Source of the DNA: UBA1723 sp045629285
GTDB taxonomy: Bacteria > Bacteroidota > Bacteroidia > Bacteroidales > Paludibacteraceae
Direction: 5' to 3'
DNA: 64,000 nt
Assembly (NCBI GenBank): GCA_045629285.1
Contig: JAZQQY010000009.1
Span: 62,001 to 126,000 of the forward strand
Positions 49,070-57,854 of the stretch are shown here, in pieces. The first letter of the stretch is position 1. Every line of letters starts with the position of its first letter. A program made the position numbers and the translations under genes. The notes under the pieces were generated by a model. That model saw only the letters and a list, made by a program, of their open reading frames with translations, made no database searches and was not told where the DNA came from.

Positions 49070-50617
49070 TTAATCAATTCTGTGTACACGGTGACCCTCT
49101 ACGTAGATCGCGCTGAATGGCGACGAAGGACATAGGTTTTCACAGGCTCCGCATCCGATACATCTCTCTGAATCGATGATCGGCATCTTTGGCGACGCTT
49201 CATCTCCAGCTACTGTAGGAGCCATTGTGATTGCTCCAGCCGGACAGTGGCGGGCACAGTTGCCGCACGAAACGCCTTTCTTCATAGAGATACAGTTGTC
49301 GGCAATAAGCACTGCATGTCCTACGTGAGTGGCAGTCTTCTCTGCAAGATCCTTAAGCGCGATTGCTCCTGTCGGGCAGACGTCGCTGCATCGCTTACAC
49401 TCTGGACGACAGTAACCCTTCTCGAAACTCATCACAGGAGTAAGCAACGAGTCAAGTTCCTCGCTTGGACGTAGTACTTCGTTAGGACAAGCTGTGATAC
49501 ATAGTCCGCATGATGTACATACATCGGCAATATGCTTGTAGGAGCGGCTTCCTGGAGGTGTTATTCTACCTTCACGTTTAGGCTCTTTTTTCTCTGTGAT
49601 TTCTGCCAAACCACCATCAAATGTTTTAGCCATGCTCTTAGTCATTGTGCTGCCGGCAACGATTGCACCTACAGTTAGGAAAGCACGTTTTGATTCGTCA
49701 GTTGCGACTGTGTCGTTTCCTTCACTCTTCTTATCCGTAGAAGCCTTGATTCTGTTGATGATATTTGGAGTCTTATCCTTGTCAGATGGAGTTGTGTAAG
49801 AGATGGCACCTTTGTTGCAGGCTGACAAGCAATCCATACAGTCGACACATCTTGAAGAGTCGACGATGCCGTTCTTGGCGTCGATACAAGAGGCTTTACA
49901 CTTTTTTGCGCAAAGACCACATTTCACACATTTGTCGTGGTCGATGACAGGTTTCATGATCGGCTGCTCTGCGAAAATGGAAAGGATTGTACCGACAGGA
50001 CAGATAGTGTTGCAATATGTACGTCCGCCGCGAAATGCAAGAATTGCGATAAGCACTAGCGAGAATAGCGCTACGCCGAGCATCACGTATGAGTAGTTGA
50101 ACTCTGCCGGCATTGCGAAAGTGTAGTCGCCGGCTGCCTCGGATGAAGCAGCTAGATATGTTGCGATGAATCTTCCTACTGGAGTAAGGATTGTAGTCGC
50201 TGCACGACCGAAGATGCTATATGGCTCAAGCAAACCAACGATAGGGTATGCACAAAGAATGTATGCGGCGATGAACAGCACCGCGATGATCAATCGCATC
50301 CAAAGCTTCTCCTCGCTGTAGGAATATTTGATTTTCTGTTTCTTTGTCAATCTGCCCAAACGAGCGACGATATCCTGGAAGATACCAAGCGGACAGATGA
50401 TAGAACAGTAGATTCTACCGAAAAGTTTTGTCACGAGCAGCGTTGAAAGGAATGCTGCGATGAATCCTGCTGAGATAGAAGGAAGAAACTGGATCTTTGT
50501 GCTCCATCCCAAATAGTGTCTGGCTATGCCTGTAGTGTCACAGAATAGAGTGACGATCGAAAGCATCATCACCACTGCAATAACGACACGTGCATATTTC
50601 AAAATATTGCTTTTCAT
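49070..50617 (-). CDS. Membrane polyferredoxin, NapH-NapG-like fusion
   Basis: A 515-aa protein. The N-terminal half has four membrane helices with two NapH-type CxxxCP motifs (GRIYCSIICPLG, GRTYCNTICPVG) and two cytoplasmic [4Fe-4S] motifs (CVKCGLCAKKC, CVDCMDCLSAC). Around residues 308-330 an internal signal-like segment (SKRAFLTVGAIVAGSTM) precedes a second half with four more cluster motifs (CTSCGLCITACP, CRPECKRCSDVCP, a CxxCxxxCP set after KKGVSCGNC, CIGCGACENLCP). I infer a quinol- or ferredoxin-to-periplasm electron conduit feeding the Tat-exported reductase encoded 25 nt downstream. Confidence 0.88.
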   Translation of the reverse strand: MKSNILKYARVVIAVVMMLSIVTLFCDTTGIARHYLGWSTKIQFLPSISAGFIAAFLSTLLVTKLFGRIYCSIICPLGIFQDIVARLGRLTKKQKIKYSYSEEKLWMRLIIAVLFIAAYILCAYPIVGLLEPYSIFGRAATTILTPVGRFIATYLAASSEAAGDYTFAMPAEFNYSYVMLGVALFSLVLIAILAFRGGRTYCNTICPVGTILSIFAEQPIMKPVIDHDKCVKCGLCAKKCKASCIDAKNGIVDSSRCVDCMDCLSACNKGAISYTTPSDKDKTPNIINRIKASTDKKSEGNDTVATDESKRAFLTVGAIVAGSTMTKSMAKTFDGGLAEITEKKEPKREGRITPPGSRSYKHIADVCTSCGLCITACPNEVLRPSEELDSLLTPVMSFEKGYCRPECKRCSDVCPTGAIALKDLAEKTATHVGHAVLIADNCISMKKGVSCGNCARHCPAGAITMAPTVAGDEASPKMPIIDSERCIGCGACENLCPSSPFSAIYVEGHRVHRID

Positions 50618-50638
50618 TGTAAGTTTTAGTTATTGTGG

Positions 50639-50646
50639 CAAAATTA
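50639..50646 (-). promoter_or_regulatory. -7 box for the polyferredoxin operon
   Basis: Minus-strand TAATTTTG matches TAnnTTTG, 21 nt before the ATG at 50617. The remainder of the roughly 300-bp divergent spacer holds only the plus-strand box at 50861; I see no gene in it. Confidence 0.5.
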
Positions 50647-50860
50647 GTGTTTTTTTGGAATTTTGTTCGGTTTGGTCTATAAAAAACTTTTATTAGTCGG
50701 GAGAATGTCGCATAAGATAGAACATAAAGTATGAGGCTCGATTGTCAGAATGCAACTTTATTGTAGATAAATGCTTGTGAAATTGAAAACTTACGCATGT
50801 CTACTACTTGATTTTGCATTATTACGATAAGATTTGTTTTTGTTTGTAATTGTTTTTTCA

Positions 50861-50868
50861 TACATTTG
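50861..50868 (+). promoter_or_regulatory. -7 box for the three-repeat surface protein gene
   Basis: TACATTTG matches TAnnTTTG, 49 nt before the ATG at 50918; several TTTG elements lie 14-25 nt upstream. Confidence 0.5.
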
Positions 50869-50917
50869 TTGCGAAAACTCTAATGACAAATACACATCAA
50901 AGAGAAAAATAATTAGT

Positions 50918-53341
50918 ATGAAGAAGTTATTATTGTCCGGTTTTGTTGGTGCAACGCTGATTTATGCGTCTTCTGCAACCACATTTATGAGAATTGAAAA
51001 AGAAACAAATAAAAATGTCCACAATCTTAATCTTAAAGACAAGTATGATGTCGACAGCGTGGGGAATGTCACATTCAATCGGGATAGCTCCATCATGTAT
51101 GTCAATAAGGATACAGGAGATGTCTACAAGTACGATGTCGACAAAGTTGTGAAAATCAACTTTATCCCAAAGGATACGATGGGACACGAGTATGTGGATC
51201 TCGGTCTTTCGGTATTGTGGGCAAAGTATAACATGGGAGCAACATCTATAGAGGATGTCGGCGACTATTATGCTTGGGGTGAGTTGGAAACGAAGCCAGT
51301 GTATGATTGGGCAACATATAAATTTACCGTAGGTGATAGTCAAACCAGAACTAAATACAAGAGAGAGAGAATACCTGGAGAAACTCCTGATTTTTCAGGC
51401 ATTGATCTTGATCCGGAGGATGATGCGGCAGCTGTAAATTGGGGAGGTGAATGGAGAATCCCGGACATGCGAATGTGGGATGAACTTTTGAATGAGTGTG
51501 AGTGGTTGACTGAACATATCAATGGTGTTTGGGGATTCAAGGTGCTTGCAAAAAACGGTAATTGGATTTTCCTTCCAGAAACAGGTTCGCGTGTAGTGGA
51601 TACGTTGCATGTGAATGAGTACGATCCAAATTATCGTGACGTCCTTTATTGGAGTTCTACAATCTTCCCAAGTGAGATTCCTTTCATAGCAACGGCATTG
51701 TCTAATTTTATTTTACCTAATGGAATCGATTTTGGTTCAGGCGTTGGTACTCAATTTGTCAATCGTGGAATTCCTATTCGCCCGGTTATCCCTGTTAAGT
51801 ATACGGTATCATTTTATACTGCCGACAGTGTTTTGTTAGACACCCAAATATTGGAATATGGAATGGCGGCTGCTGAAGTGGCGGCTCCGGTAATAGAGGG
51901 TGTGCCTTTCTTAGGATGGAGTGAACCGGTTACTTATATCACACATGATGCGGATGTCTATGCTCAGTATGGAAACCCGGATTACACGTATGTTGATCTT
52001 GGACTTTCTGTGAAGTGGGCTTCTGCTAACGTAGGTGCTCTTTCTATGGAGAAGACCGGCGACTATTTTGCCTGGGGTGAAACATCTCCTAAAGATGTCT
52101 ATACAGATACTAACTATAAGTGGTGCGATAAGGAGTCGTATTCATTCAGCAAGTATTATTCTCAAAGTGGAAAGTCGGACAGCCTAATCAGGATTCTTCC
52201 AGAGGATGATGCCGCAACGGTTAATTGTGGGGGGAAATGGAGAATTCCAACAGTTGAAGAGTGGAGAGAACTTCAGGATAGGTGTGATTGGAAACAAACA
52301 GAAATGTACGGTGTCCTTGGCCATAAAATCACTGCTGAGAACGGCAATTGGATATTCCTTCCTGCAGGAGATGTCTCTTATGGAGAAAATACAAGTAAAG
52401 ATGAGAACCATGGTAGCTATTGGACATCTGTGCTATATGTAGACGACAATAAAATGGCAAACTATGTGAATTTCAAGTTGAATGAAAGTTGGAGACCTCA
52501 TCTCCTTCAGACAAAAAGAGGCGTCGGAATGACAGTTAGAGCTGTTTTGCCGTGTGAGTATAAGATTTCCTATTATACAGAAGACAGCGTCTTGATAACG
52601 ACTCAGGTTGTAGAGTCGGGAGAATATCCGAAAGAGGTGGCTGCTCCAGAAAAGAAGGGTTATACTTTTGTCGGATGGGGTAATGCTTTTGACAGAATAA
52701 CTTCGGATATGAATGTCTATGCTCAATATACAGAGGGAGATCATGGTTACGTCGACCTAGGCCTTTCTGTAATGTGGGCCACATGCAATGTAGGTGCAGA
52801 GTCGATGTTAGAGCCAGGAGATCTTATAGCATGGGGAGAGGTGTCTCCTAAAGATAATTATGCTGACAGCACATACAAATGGGGTGGAGACGGCTATAGA
52901 AAGGTTACTAAGTATGTGGCTTCGGAGGTCAGCGGTGAGATAGATAGCCTTTTGACTCTTCTTCCGGAGGATGATGCCGCTACGGTAAATTGGGGCGACG
53001 AATGGAGAATGCCGACTGAAGAGGAGTGGGATGAACTTCGTGAAAACTGTTATGTTGAATTTAGAAATGTAAATGGTGTCGCTGGTCATATGATCACAGC
53101 TAAGAATGGCAATTGGATTTTCCTTCCGGCAGTAAATTACATATCTGAATTCAATGATTCGGGGAAAGATGAACATGGTTATTATTGGTCGTCTTCTCTA
53201 AGAATAAATGTATATTATAGCGATTGGGCGATTAGTGAAACTCTTGGACATTCTAATTATTCTGGAAAAGGAAAAGATAGTGCTAAGGGAGCTATGCAAA
53301 GAAGTTGGGGAATGTCGGTCCGTCCGGTCCGTGCCAAATAA
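50918..53341 (+). CDS. Secreted protein with three FISUMP-like domains and two InlB-type repeats
   Basis: Signal peptide at 1-20 (the ATG at 50918 gives MKKLLLSGFVGATLIYASSA). Three copies of a domain of about 150-170 residues start with YVDLGLSVLWA, YVDLGLSVKWA and YVDLGLSVMWA and end with RPVIPV, RAVLPC and RPVRAK. Each holds GDYYAWGE-, PEDDAATVNWGGEWRIP-, and NGNWIFLP-type blocks, as in Fibrobacter succinogenes major paralogous domains. They are joined by two Listeria-Bacteroides/InlB B-repeat segments (for example ISYYTEDSVLITTQVVESGEYPKEVAAPEKKGYTFVGW). Probably a surface adhesin or glycan-binding protein; no T9SS tail is seen. Internal repeats may recombine. Confidence 0.8.
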   Translation: MKKLLLSGFVGATLIYASSATTFMRIEKETNKNVHNLNLKDKYDVDSVGNVTFNRDSSIMYVNKDTGDVYKYDVDKVVKINFIPKDTMGHEYVDLGLSVLWAKYNMGATSIEDVGDYYAWGELETKPVYDWATYKFTVGDSQTRTKYKRERIPGETPDFSGIDLDPEDDAAAVNWGGEWRIPDMRMWDELLNECEWLTEHINGVWGFKVLAKNGNWIFLPETGSRVVDTLHVNEYDPNYRDVLYWSSTIFPSEIPFIATALSNFILPNGIDFGSGVGTQFVNRGIPIRPVIPVKYTVSFYTADSVLLDTQILEYGMAAAEVAAPVIEGVPFLGWSEPVTYITHDADVYAQYGNPDYTYVDLGLSVKWASANVGALSMEKTGDYFAWGETSPKDVYTDTNYKWCDKESYSFSKYYSQSGKSDSLIRILPEDDAATVNCGGKWRIPTVEEWRELQDRCDWKQTEMYGVLGHKITAENGNWIFLPAGDVSYGENTSKDENHGSYWTSVLYVDDNKMANYVNFKLNESWRPHLLQTKRGVGMTVRAVLPCEYKISYYTEDSVLITTQVVESGEYPKEVAAPEKKGYTFVGWGNAFDRITSDMNVYAQYTEGDHGYVDLGLSVMWATCNVGAESMLEPGDLIAWGEVSPKDNYADSTYKWGGDGYRKVTKYVASEVSGEIDSLLTLLPEDDAATVNWGDEWRMPTEEEWDELRENCYVEFRNVNGVAGHMITAKNGNWIFLPAVNYISEFNDSGKDEHGYYWSSSLRINVYYSDWAISETLGHSNYSGKGKDSAKGAMQRSWGMSVRPVRAK

Positions 53342-53366
53342 AGAAATTTGTTTCGATTTTTAATGC

Positions 53367-53397
53367 AAGAGGCAATCCGATGAGGGTTGTCTTTTGT
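53367..53397 (+). terminator. Terminator of the three-repeat surface protein gene
   Basis: AAGAGGCAATCC / GGGTTGTCTTTT stem with G-T pairs and a 5-nt loop, then T-rich sequence. Confidence 0.65.
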
Positions 53398-53537
53398 TCT
53401 TTAAAAAAGAGGAATAAGATTTTGAATCTAGATTATCAATTTGTTAATTTGCATCTGCAATTGGCTTTGAAGCGAGGATGCCGAAAATCGACAATAGAGT
53501 AGGCCTTTTCTAACAATGACGACTAACATTATACATT

Positions 53538-54389
53538 ATGGGATATTACGTTGGCAATAAGTTTTCAGATGACAAGGATTTTATAGATGGAAATGAGCTG
53601 TTTTCTCTTTTTGAGTATCACAGATTCCTTGACAACGGAGTGTTGCAGGTGATGGGTCAAAATTCTCATGAAGTATCCGATGATGGTTTGGTAGTGAGAG
53701 GTTGGAGGGATGCAACTGAATCTGATTGCAATTGGGGCGTGATGTCGACAATGTCTCTTTTTGAATCAGAGTCGGTTTCGGTTGGTGTCAGTGTCTCTTT
53801 TTTGAAGATGATCAAGTGCAAGAATGTCAAACTTATTGATGCTGACATCCATTATTTGTATTTGGAAGATTGCTCGGATATAGAGATCCCAGATTCTGTT
53901 ATTGTTTTGACTGTAAAAAACAGTAGAAACATAAAATTTCCGGAAGTAGCATTTGAGACTCCTGTTTTCGACACGAAGTCGGATTCTAAATTCGAATTCC
54001 AGAATCATACTTACGTATTTAAGAAAGGATATACTTACCTAAGATGCAAGCATAGAGAGTTTGGGGCAAATTGTGAAAAGGGAGATTTCAGTAATCCTGC
54101 ATATCTGATGTATGTCGACGCTAAAATGTTCGGACAGTATTTGTCGGATGAGCGTTATGATGTTTTGAAGAAGGAGATTGAGAAGGAGGATGAGAAGAAT
54201 CGTAAGAAGGCTAAGGTTGGTAAGGATTGGAAGAATTTTATTTTTTATCTTCTTGTCGGTGCGACTATCATGTGCTTCTTGACTGACGACCCGGATCTGT
54301 TGGCTGTCATGATAATTGGCCCAATCGGTTTGTTCTTCTACTTCATCTGGTGGTTGGTGAAGAAGATTGTGGGGATATTTAGGAAATGA
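53538..54389 (+). CDS. Hypothetical membrane protein, 283 aa
   Basis: I do not recognise the family. Residues 1-205 are soluble, with a beta-helix-like run (KCKNVKLIDADIHYLYLEDCSDIEIPDSVIVLTVKNSRNIKFP). A Lys/Glu-rich stretch follows (about 212-232, EKEDEKNRKKAKVGKDW). Two adjacent C-terminal membrane helices are FIFYLLVGATIMCFL and LLAVMIIGPIGLFFYFIWWLV. There is no signal peptide, so the N-terminal part should face the cytoplasm. It lies alone between a terminator and the glycanase promoter. Confidence 0.7.
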   Translation: MGYYVGNKFSDDKDFIDGNELFSLFEYHRFLDNGVLQVMGQNSHEVSDDGLVVRGWRDATESDCNWGVMSTMSLFESESVSVGVSVSFLKMIKCKNVKLIDADIHYLYLEDCSDIEIPDSVIVLTVKNSRNIKFPEVAFETPVFDTKSDSKFEFQNHTYVFKKGYTYLRCKHREFGANCEKGDFSNPAYLMYVDAKMFGQYLSDERYDVLKKEIEKEDEKNRKKAKVGKDWKNFIFYLLVGATIMCFLTDDPDLLAVMIIGPIGLFFYFIWWLVKKIVGIFRK

Positions 54390-54480
54390 GGTGAAAGAGA
54401 CCTGATTTTTATTTCGCATTTTCTGCCATTCGTTTCATTTTTTTCAGTTTGTACCTAAAATGGTACTTTTGAATGTTGTG

Positions 54481-54531
54481 TTTTTGCTCATGAAGATAAT
54501 TTTGCGGTATGACTTAGAATTTGAGCAAAAA
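54481..54531 (+). promoter_or_regulatory. Glycanase promoter framed by a 10-bp inverted repeat
   Basis: TTTTTGCTCA (54481-54490) and TGAGCAAAAA (54522-54531) flank the -7 box TAATTTTG at 54497-54504. GTACC/GGTAC (54451-54466) is a second small inverted repeat upstream. The arrangement suggests repressor binding across the transcription start. Confidence 0.5.
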
Positions 54532-54551
54532 CATATATTACTTATTATTTT

Positions 54552-57500
54552 ATGATTAAACGTTATTTTTTATCGATCCTTTTGACGGTGCTTTCTGCAA
54601 TTTCGTTTGCAGCCGAGAAGGATTACACCGCTTATCTGTTTGCCTATTTCAAAGGCGAGGGTTTGGCTCAGGGAGAGCAGATCTATTTTGCTGTCAGCCG
54701 TGACGGTTTGAATTGGAAGGATATCAATGGAGGAAATCCTGTGCTGACGTCTTCTCTTGGCGAGAAGGGGCTGCGTGATCCGTTTATTATGCGTTCTGCC
54801 GACGGTGATAAATTCTTCGTTATCGCTACCGACTTGAAAATCAACGGTAATGGCAACTGGACTGCGGCTCAAACTACCGGTAGCAAATCTATCATGGTGT
54901 GGGAGTCGTCGGATCTTATCAACTGGAGTGAGCAGCGTATGTGCAGAGTCGCTCCTGATGGTGCTGGCTGCACATGGGCTCCTGAGGCCGTCTATAATGA
55001 GGAGTCTGGCGAATACTTGGTGTTTTGGTCGTCGAAAATTCCTGGCTCTCAGTCGGTGCAAAATAATGATAATACTCATCGTGTCTACTATTGTACGACT
55101 AAGGATTTCAAGTCGTTCTCTCAGGCTAAGGTTTGGATTGAGTTGAAGAATCAGCAGAATCGTACTATCAGTGTGATAGATGCGACTGTCATCAAAGTGG
55201 GAAACACATACTATCGCTTCAAGAAGAACGAGGCTACTGAGGCTCATAAGTCGGGAATGCCTTCGTCGGGCAAATATATCATTATGGAGAAGGCGACAAA
55301 CCTTCTTGGGCAGTGGACTGAGGTGAATACTCAGATGAGCCAGATCGCTTACGTGGAGGGTCCAACCTGCTTTAAGTTTAATGGCGAAAACAAATGGTGC
55401 TTGTTCATTGATGATTTTGGTGGAAAGGGTTATTATCCACTTGTTACAAACGATCTTTCATCAGGTAATTTCACTCAGGTCGCAGCAGGACAGTATTCGT
55501 TGCCATCGGTGATGCGTCACGGTTCGGTGGTCAATATCACTGAAGCTGAATATAACAATCTTATGAGCAAATACGAGCCTTCTTCGGTTTGCAATTTCCG
55601 TGTCAATCCTGCGGCTCGACAGCAGACTATGGAGGGATGGGGAGTCTCTCTTTGTTGGTGGGCTGGACAGTGTGGTGCTTGGACAGAGGATAAGGTCGAC
55701 GACCTTGTGGATATGCTAACGTCGGAGGATAAATTGAATTACAATATCTTCCGTTATAATATTGGAGGAGGAGATCATCCGTCGCACTATAATGGACACA
55801 TGTGTAATGGAAAGGGTAAACGTGCTGAGATGGAGGGATTCAAGGCAACGGAAAATTCGGCTTATAATTGGAATGCCGACGCTGCTCAACGTAATGTGTT
55901 GCTTAAACTTAGAGATGCACGTAAGGATGACGTGGTGTTTGAGGCATTCTCCAACTCGGCTCCTTACTGGATGACCTATTCTGGTTGTGCTTCGGGAAAC
56001 TCAAATGCAGCCAAAGACAATTTGAAACCAGAGTATTATGGTAAGTTCTGCGATTATCTAGTCGACGTCTGCAAACATTATAAGGATGAGTATGGAATTG
56101 AGTTTAAGACTCTTGCTCCGTTCAACGAGCCAAACACTAATTATTGGGGTGAGAAAGGTGGACAGGAAGGATGCCATTTCGATCCTGCGTCGCAAGTCAA
56201 CCTTATCCGTGTGCTCTATCCAAAATTGAAAAATTCTGGTTTGAAGACTGTCATTTCTTCATCCGACGAGACAAGCGTTCCGTTGGCATTGGGAGAGTTG
56301 CAGACATTTATTAAAGAGGGTGATATTATCCCGATGTTGGGACAATTCAACACCCATACTTATGGAGGCAATATAAGAGACAAGGCCAATTTGAAGGATT
56401 TGGTCACAGAGACTCGATTGCCATTCTGGATGTCGGAGACTGGATCCGGCGGAACTGGTTTGGCTGGCAACCTTGCGTTGGCTCAACGAATGTTTGACGA
56501 CCTCAACTATCTTCAGCCACAAGCCTGGATAGATTGGCAGTTTGTGGAGGAGAACAACGACCAGTGGTGTATGGTGAAAGGAAGTTTCAACAATCAGACA
56601 TATAATATTGTAAAGAATTTCTACGTCCGTATGCAAGTCACACGTTTTATCAAGCAAGGCTATACGATGCTTGGCACCGGACGTGACGATATCTTAGCGG
56701 CTGTCAGTCCTACGGGAGACAAGGTCGTGGTGGTGATGCTCAACACGTCGACAGACCAGAAGAGTGTCAGCATTGATTTGTCGCTTTTGAATAAAGTCGA
56801 CGATTCAGCGCAGTTGTATGTCACAAACTCCAAATTGAATTGCCAGCGTATGGCTGATGTGGAGGTTGTCGACAGAAGGGTTGATTATACAATGGGTGGC
56901 GAGGAAATCTCAACATTGATTTTCTCAACTGATGCCGGCAACGGAATGGAGAATTTCACAGAGGGATATCCGTATATGATTGTGCCAAGAGCATCCACGT
57001 CTCCATTGACAATGAATGGCAGTTCATTGAATTTGAGCCTGTTGTGTGTGGCAGATACGATGCAACGCTGGTATTTCAACAAATTGGCTAACGGCAACTA
57101 CAACATCTACACAATGTTGGAAGGCAAGAAATATGCTTTGACAGACGACGGCTCATATTGGTTGACTACCACTCCGCTTAACTCGTCGAACAAAGGACAG
57201 GAATTTAAAATTGAGAGTCTTGGCGACAACAGCTTCAAGGTGGTTTCAGCCTCTAATGGCAAACTGCTAGACCTTGAAGGTGAGCATCTTGAGGCAGGCA
57301 CAAAGGTCGGATTATGGCAAGCCAGCGCCACAGGAGCCAACGTCCATCGTGAGTGGAGAATCTTATCTGTGCCATTCACTGCGGTTCCGATGTCTGGTGA
57401 GACAACAGCCGACGATATCGCATCAGAGCCGACGCTGGTGTATTCTGCAAACGGAGAAATTATCATAGTATCTTTGTCGGCATCATCATCGATGTATTCC

Positions 57501-57629
57501 GTCTACAACATCAAAGGACAGATGGTGACAAACGGAGCCATCAAATCCGCAGTCACAAAGATTCCGGTAGAGAAAGGATTCTATGTGGTGAGATGTGGAA
57601 ATGAAGCGGAGAAGGTGATGGTGAAATGA
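54552..57629 (+). CDS. Secreted multidomain glycanase: GH43-like, GH30, ricin-type lectin, T9SS
   Basis: A 1025-aa exported enzyme with a signal peptide ending ISFAA. Residues of about 25-345 form a five-bladed GH43-like domain (LRDPFIM with Asp, CTWAPEAVYN with Glu, SVIDATVIKVGNTYYRF). Residues of about 350-780 are a GH30 barrel and side domain (QQTMEGWGVSLCWWAG; acid/base Glu in LAPFNEPNT; nucleophile Glu in PFWMSETGSGG). About 800-945 look like a ricin-B/CBM13 lectin (NGNYNIYTMLEGKKYALTDDG...WRILSVP). The tail (VYNIKGQMVTNG...EKVMVK) is a T9SS sorting domain. Two catalytic domains on one chain point to debranching plus backbone cleavage of a plant glycan such as xylan or galactan; substrate not decided. 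Confidence 0.88.
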   Translation: MIKRYFLSILLTVLSAISFAAEKDYTAYLFAYFKGEGLAQGEQIYFAVSRDGLNWKDINGGNPVLTSSLGEKGLRDPFIMRSADGDKFFVIATDLKINGNGNWTAAQTTGSKSIMVWESSDLINWSEQRMCRVAPDGAGCTWAPEAVYNEESGEYLVFWSSKIPGSQSVQNNDNTHRVYYCTTKDFKSFSQAKVWIELKNQQNRTISVIDATVIKVGNTYYRFKKNEATEAHKSGMPSSGKYIIMEKATNLLGQWTEVNTQMSQIAYVEGPTCFKFNGENKWCLFIDDFGGKGYYPLVTNDLSSGNFTQVAAGQYSLPSVMRHGSVVNITEAEYNNLMSKYEPSSVCNFRVNPAARQQTMEGWGVSLCWWAGQCGAWTEDKVDDLVDMLTSEDKLNYNIFRYNIGGGDHPSHYNGHMCNGKGKRAEMEGFKATENSAYNWNADAAQRNVLLKLRDARKDDVVFEAFSNSAPYWMTYSGCASGNSNAAKDNLKPEYYGKFCDYLVDVCKHYKDEYGIEFKTLAPFNEPNTNYWGEKGGQEGCHFDPASQVNLIRVLYPKLKNSGLKTVISSSDETSVPLALGELQTFIKEGDIIPMLGQFNTHTYGGNIRDKANLKDLVTETRLPFWMSETGSGGTGLAGNLALAQRMFDDLNYLQPQAWIDWQFVEENNDQWCMVKGSFNNQTYNIVKNFYVRMQVTRFIKQGYTMLGTGRDDILAAVSPTGDKVVVVMLNTSTDQKSVSIDLSLLNKVDDSAQLYVTNSKLNCQRMADVEVVDRRVDYTMGGEEISTLIFSTDAGNGMENFTEGYPYMIVPRASTSPLTMNGSSLNLSLLCVADTMQRWYFNKLANGNYNIYTMLEGKKYALTDDGSYWLTTTPLNSSNKGQEFKIESLGDNSFKVVSASNGKLLDLEGEHLEAGTKVGLWQASATGANVHREWRILSVPFTAVPMSGETTADDIASEPTLVYSANGEIIIVSLSASSSMYSVYNIKGQMVTNGAIKSAVTKIPVEKGFYVVRCGNEAEKVMVK

Positions 57630-57669
57630 TAAAAGCGGAATGATAAATGCGAAATGCGTAATTAAGAAC

Positions 57670-57708
57670 AATCCCGTGGATGCCAGGCATCTGCGGGATT
57701 TTCTTGTT
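57670..57708 (+). terminator. Terminator of the glycanase gene
   Basis: AATCCCG / CGGGATT outer stem and GATGCC / GGCATC inner stem, separated by a TG-TG bubble, followed by a short T-rich tract. Confidence 0.7.
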
Positions 57709-57750
57709 TCATAACCTATAAGTCCAACAAAAAAATATCATTCTGTTGTT

Positions 57751-57827
57751 GCAAATAAAAATTAGGATTAACTTTGTCGCAAATAAAAACAATTAATAAA
57801 ACGTTGCCTTAGTTAGGGCAAATAAAT
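57751..57827 (+). promoter_or_regulatory. Control region of the Rpn-family gene with three GCAAATAAA repeats
   Basis: GCAAATAAAA at 57751, GCAAATAAAAA at 57779 and GCAAATAAAT at 57818 are direct repeats. The -7 box TAACTTTG lies at 57769-57776 between the first two, 78 nt before the ATG at 57855. Confidence 0.5.
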
Positions 57828-57854
57828 TTAGACAACTTAGTAACAGTTCAAAAA

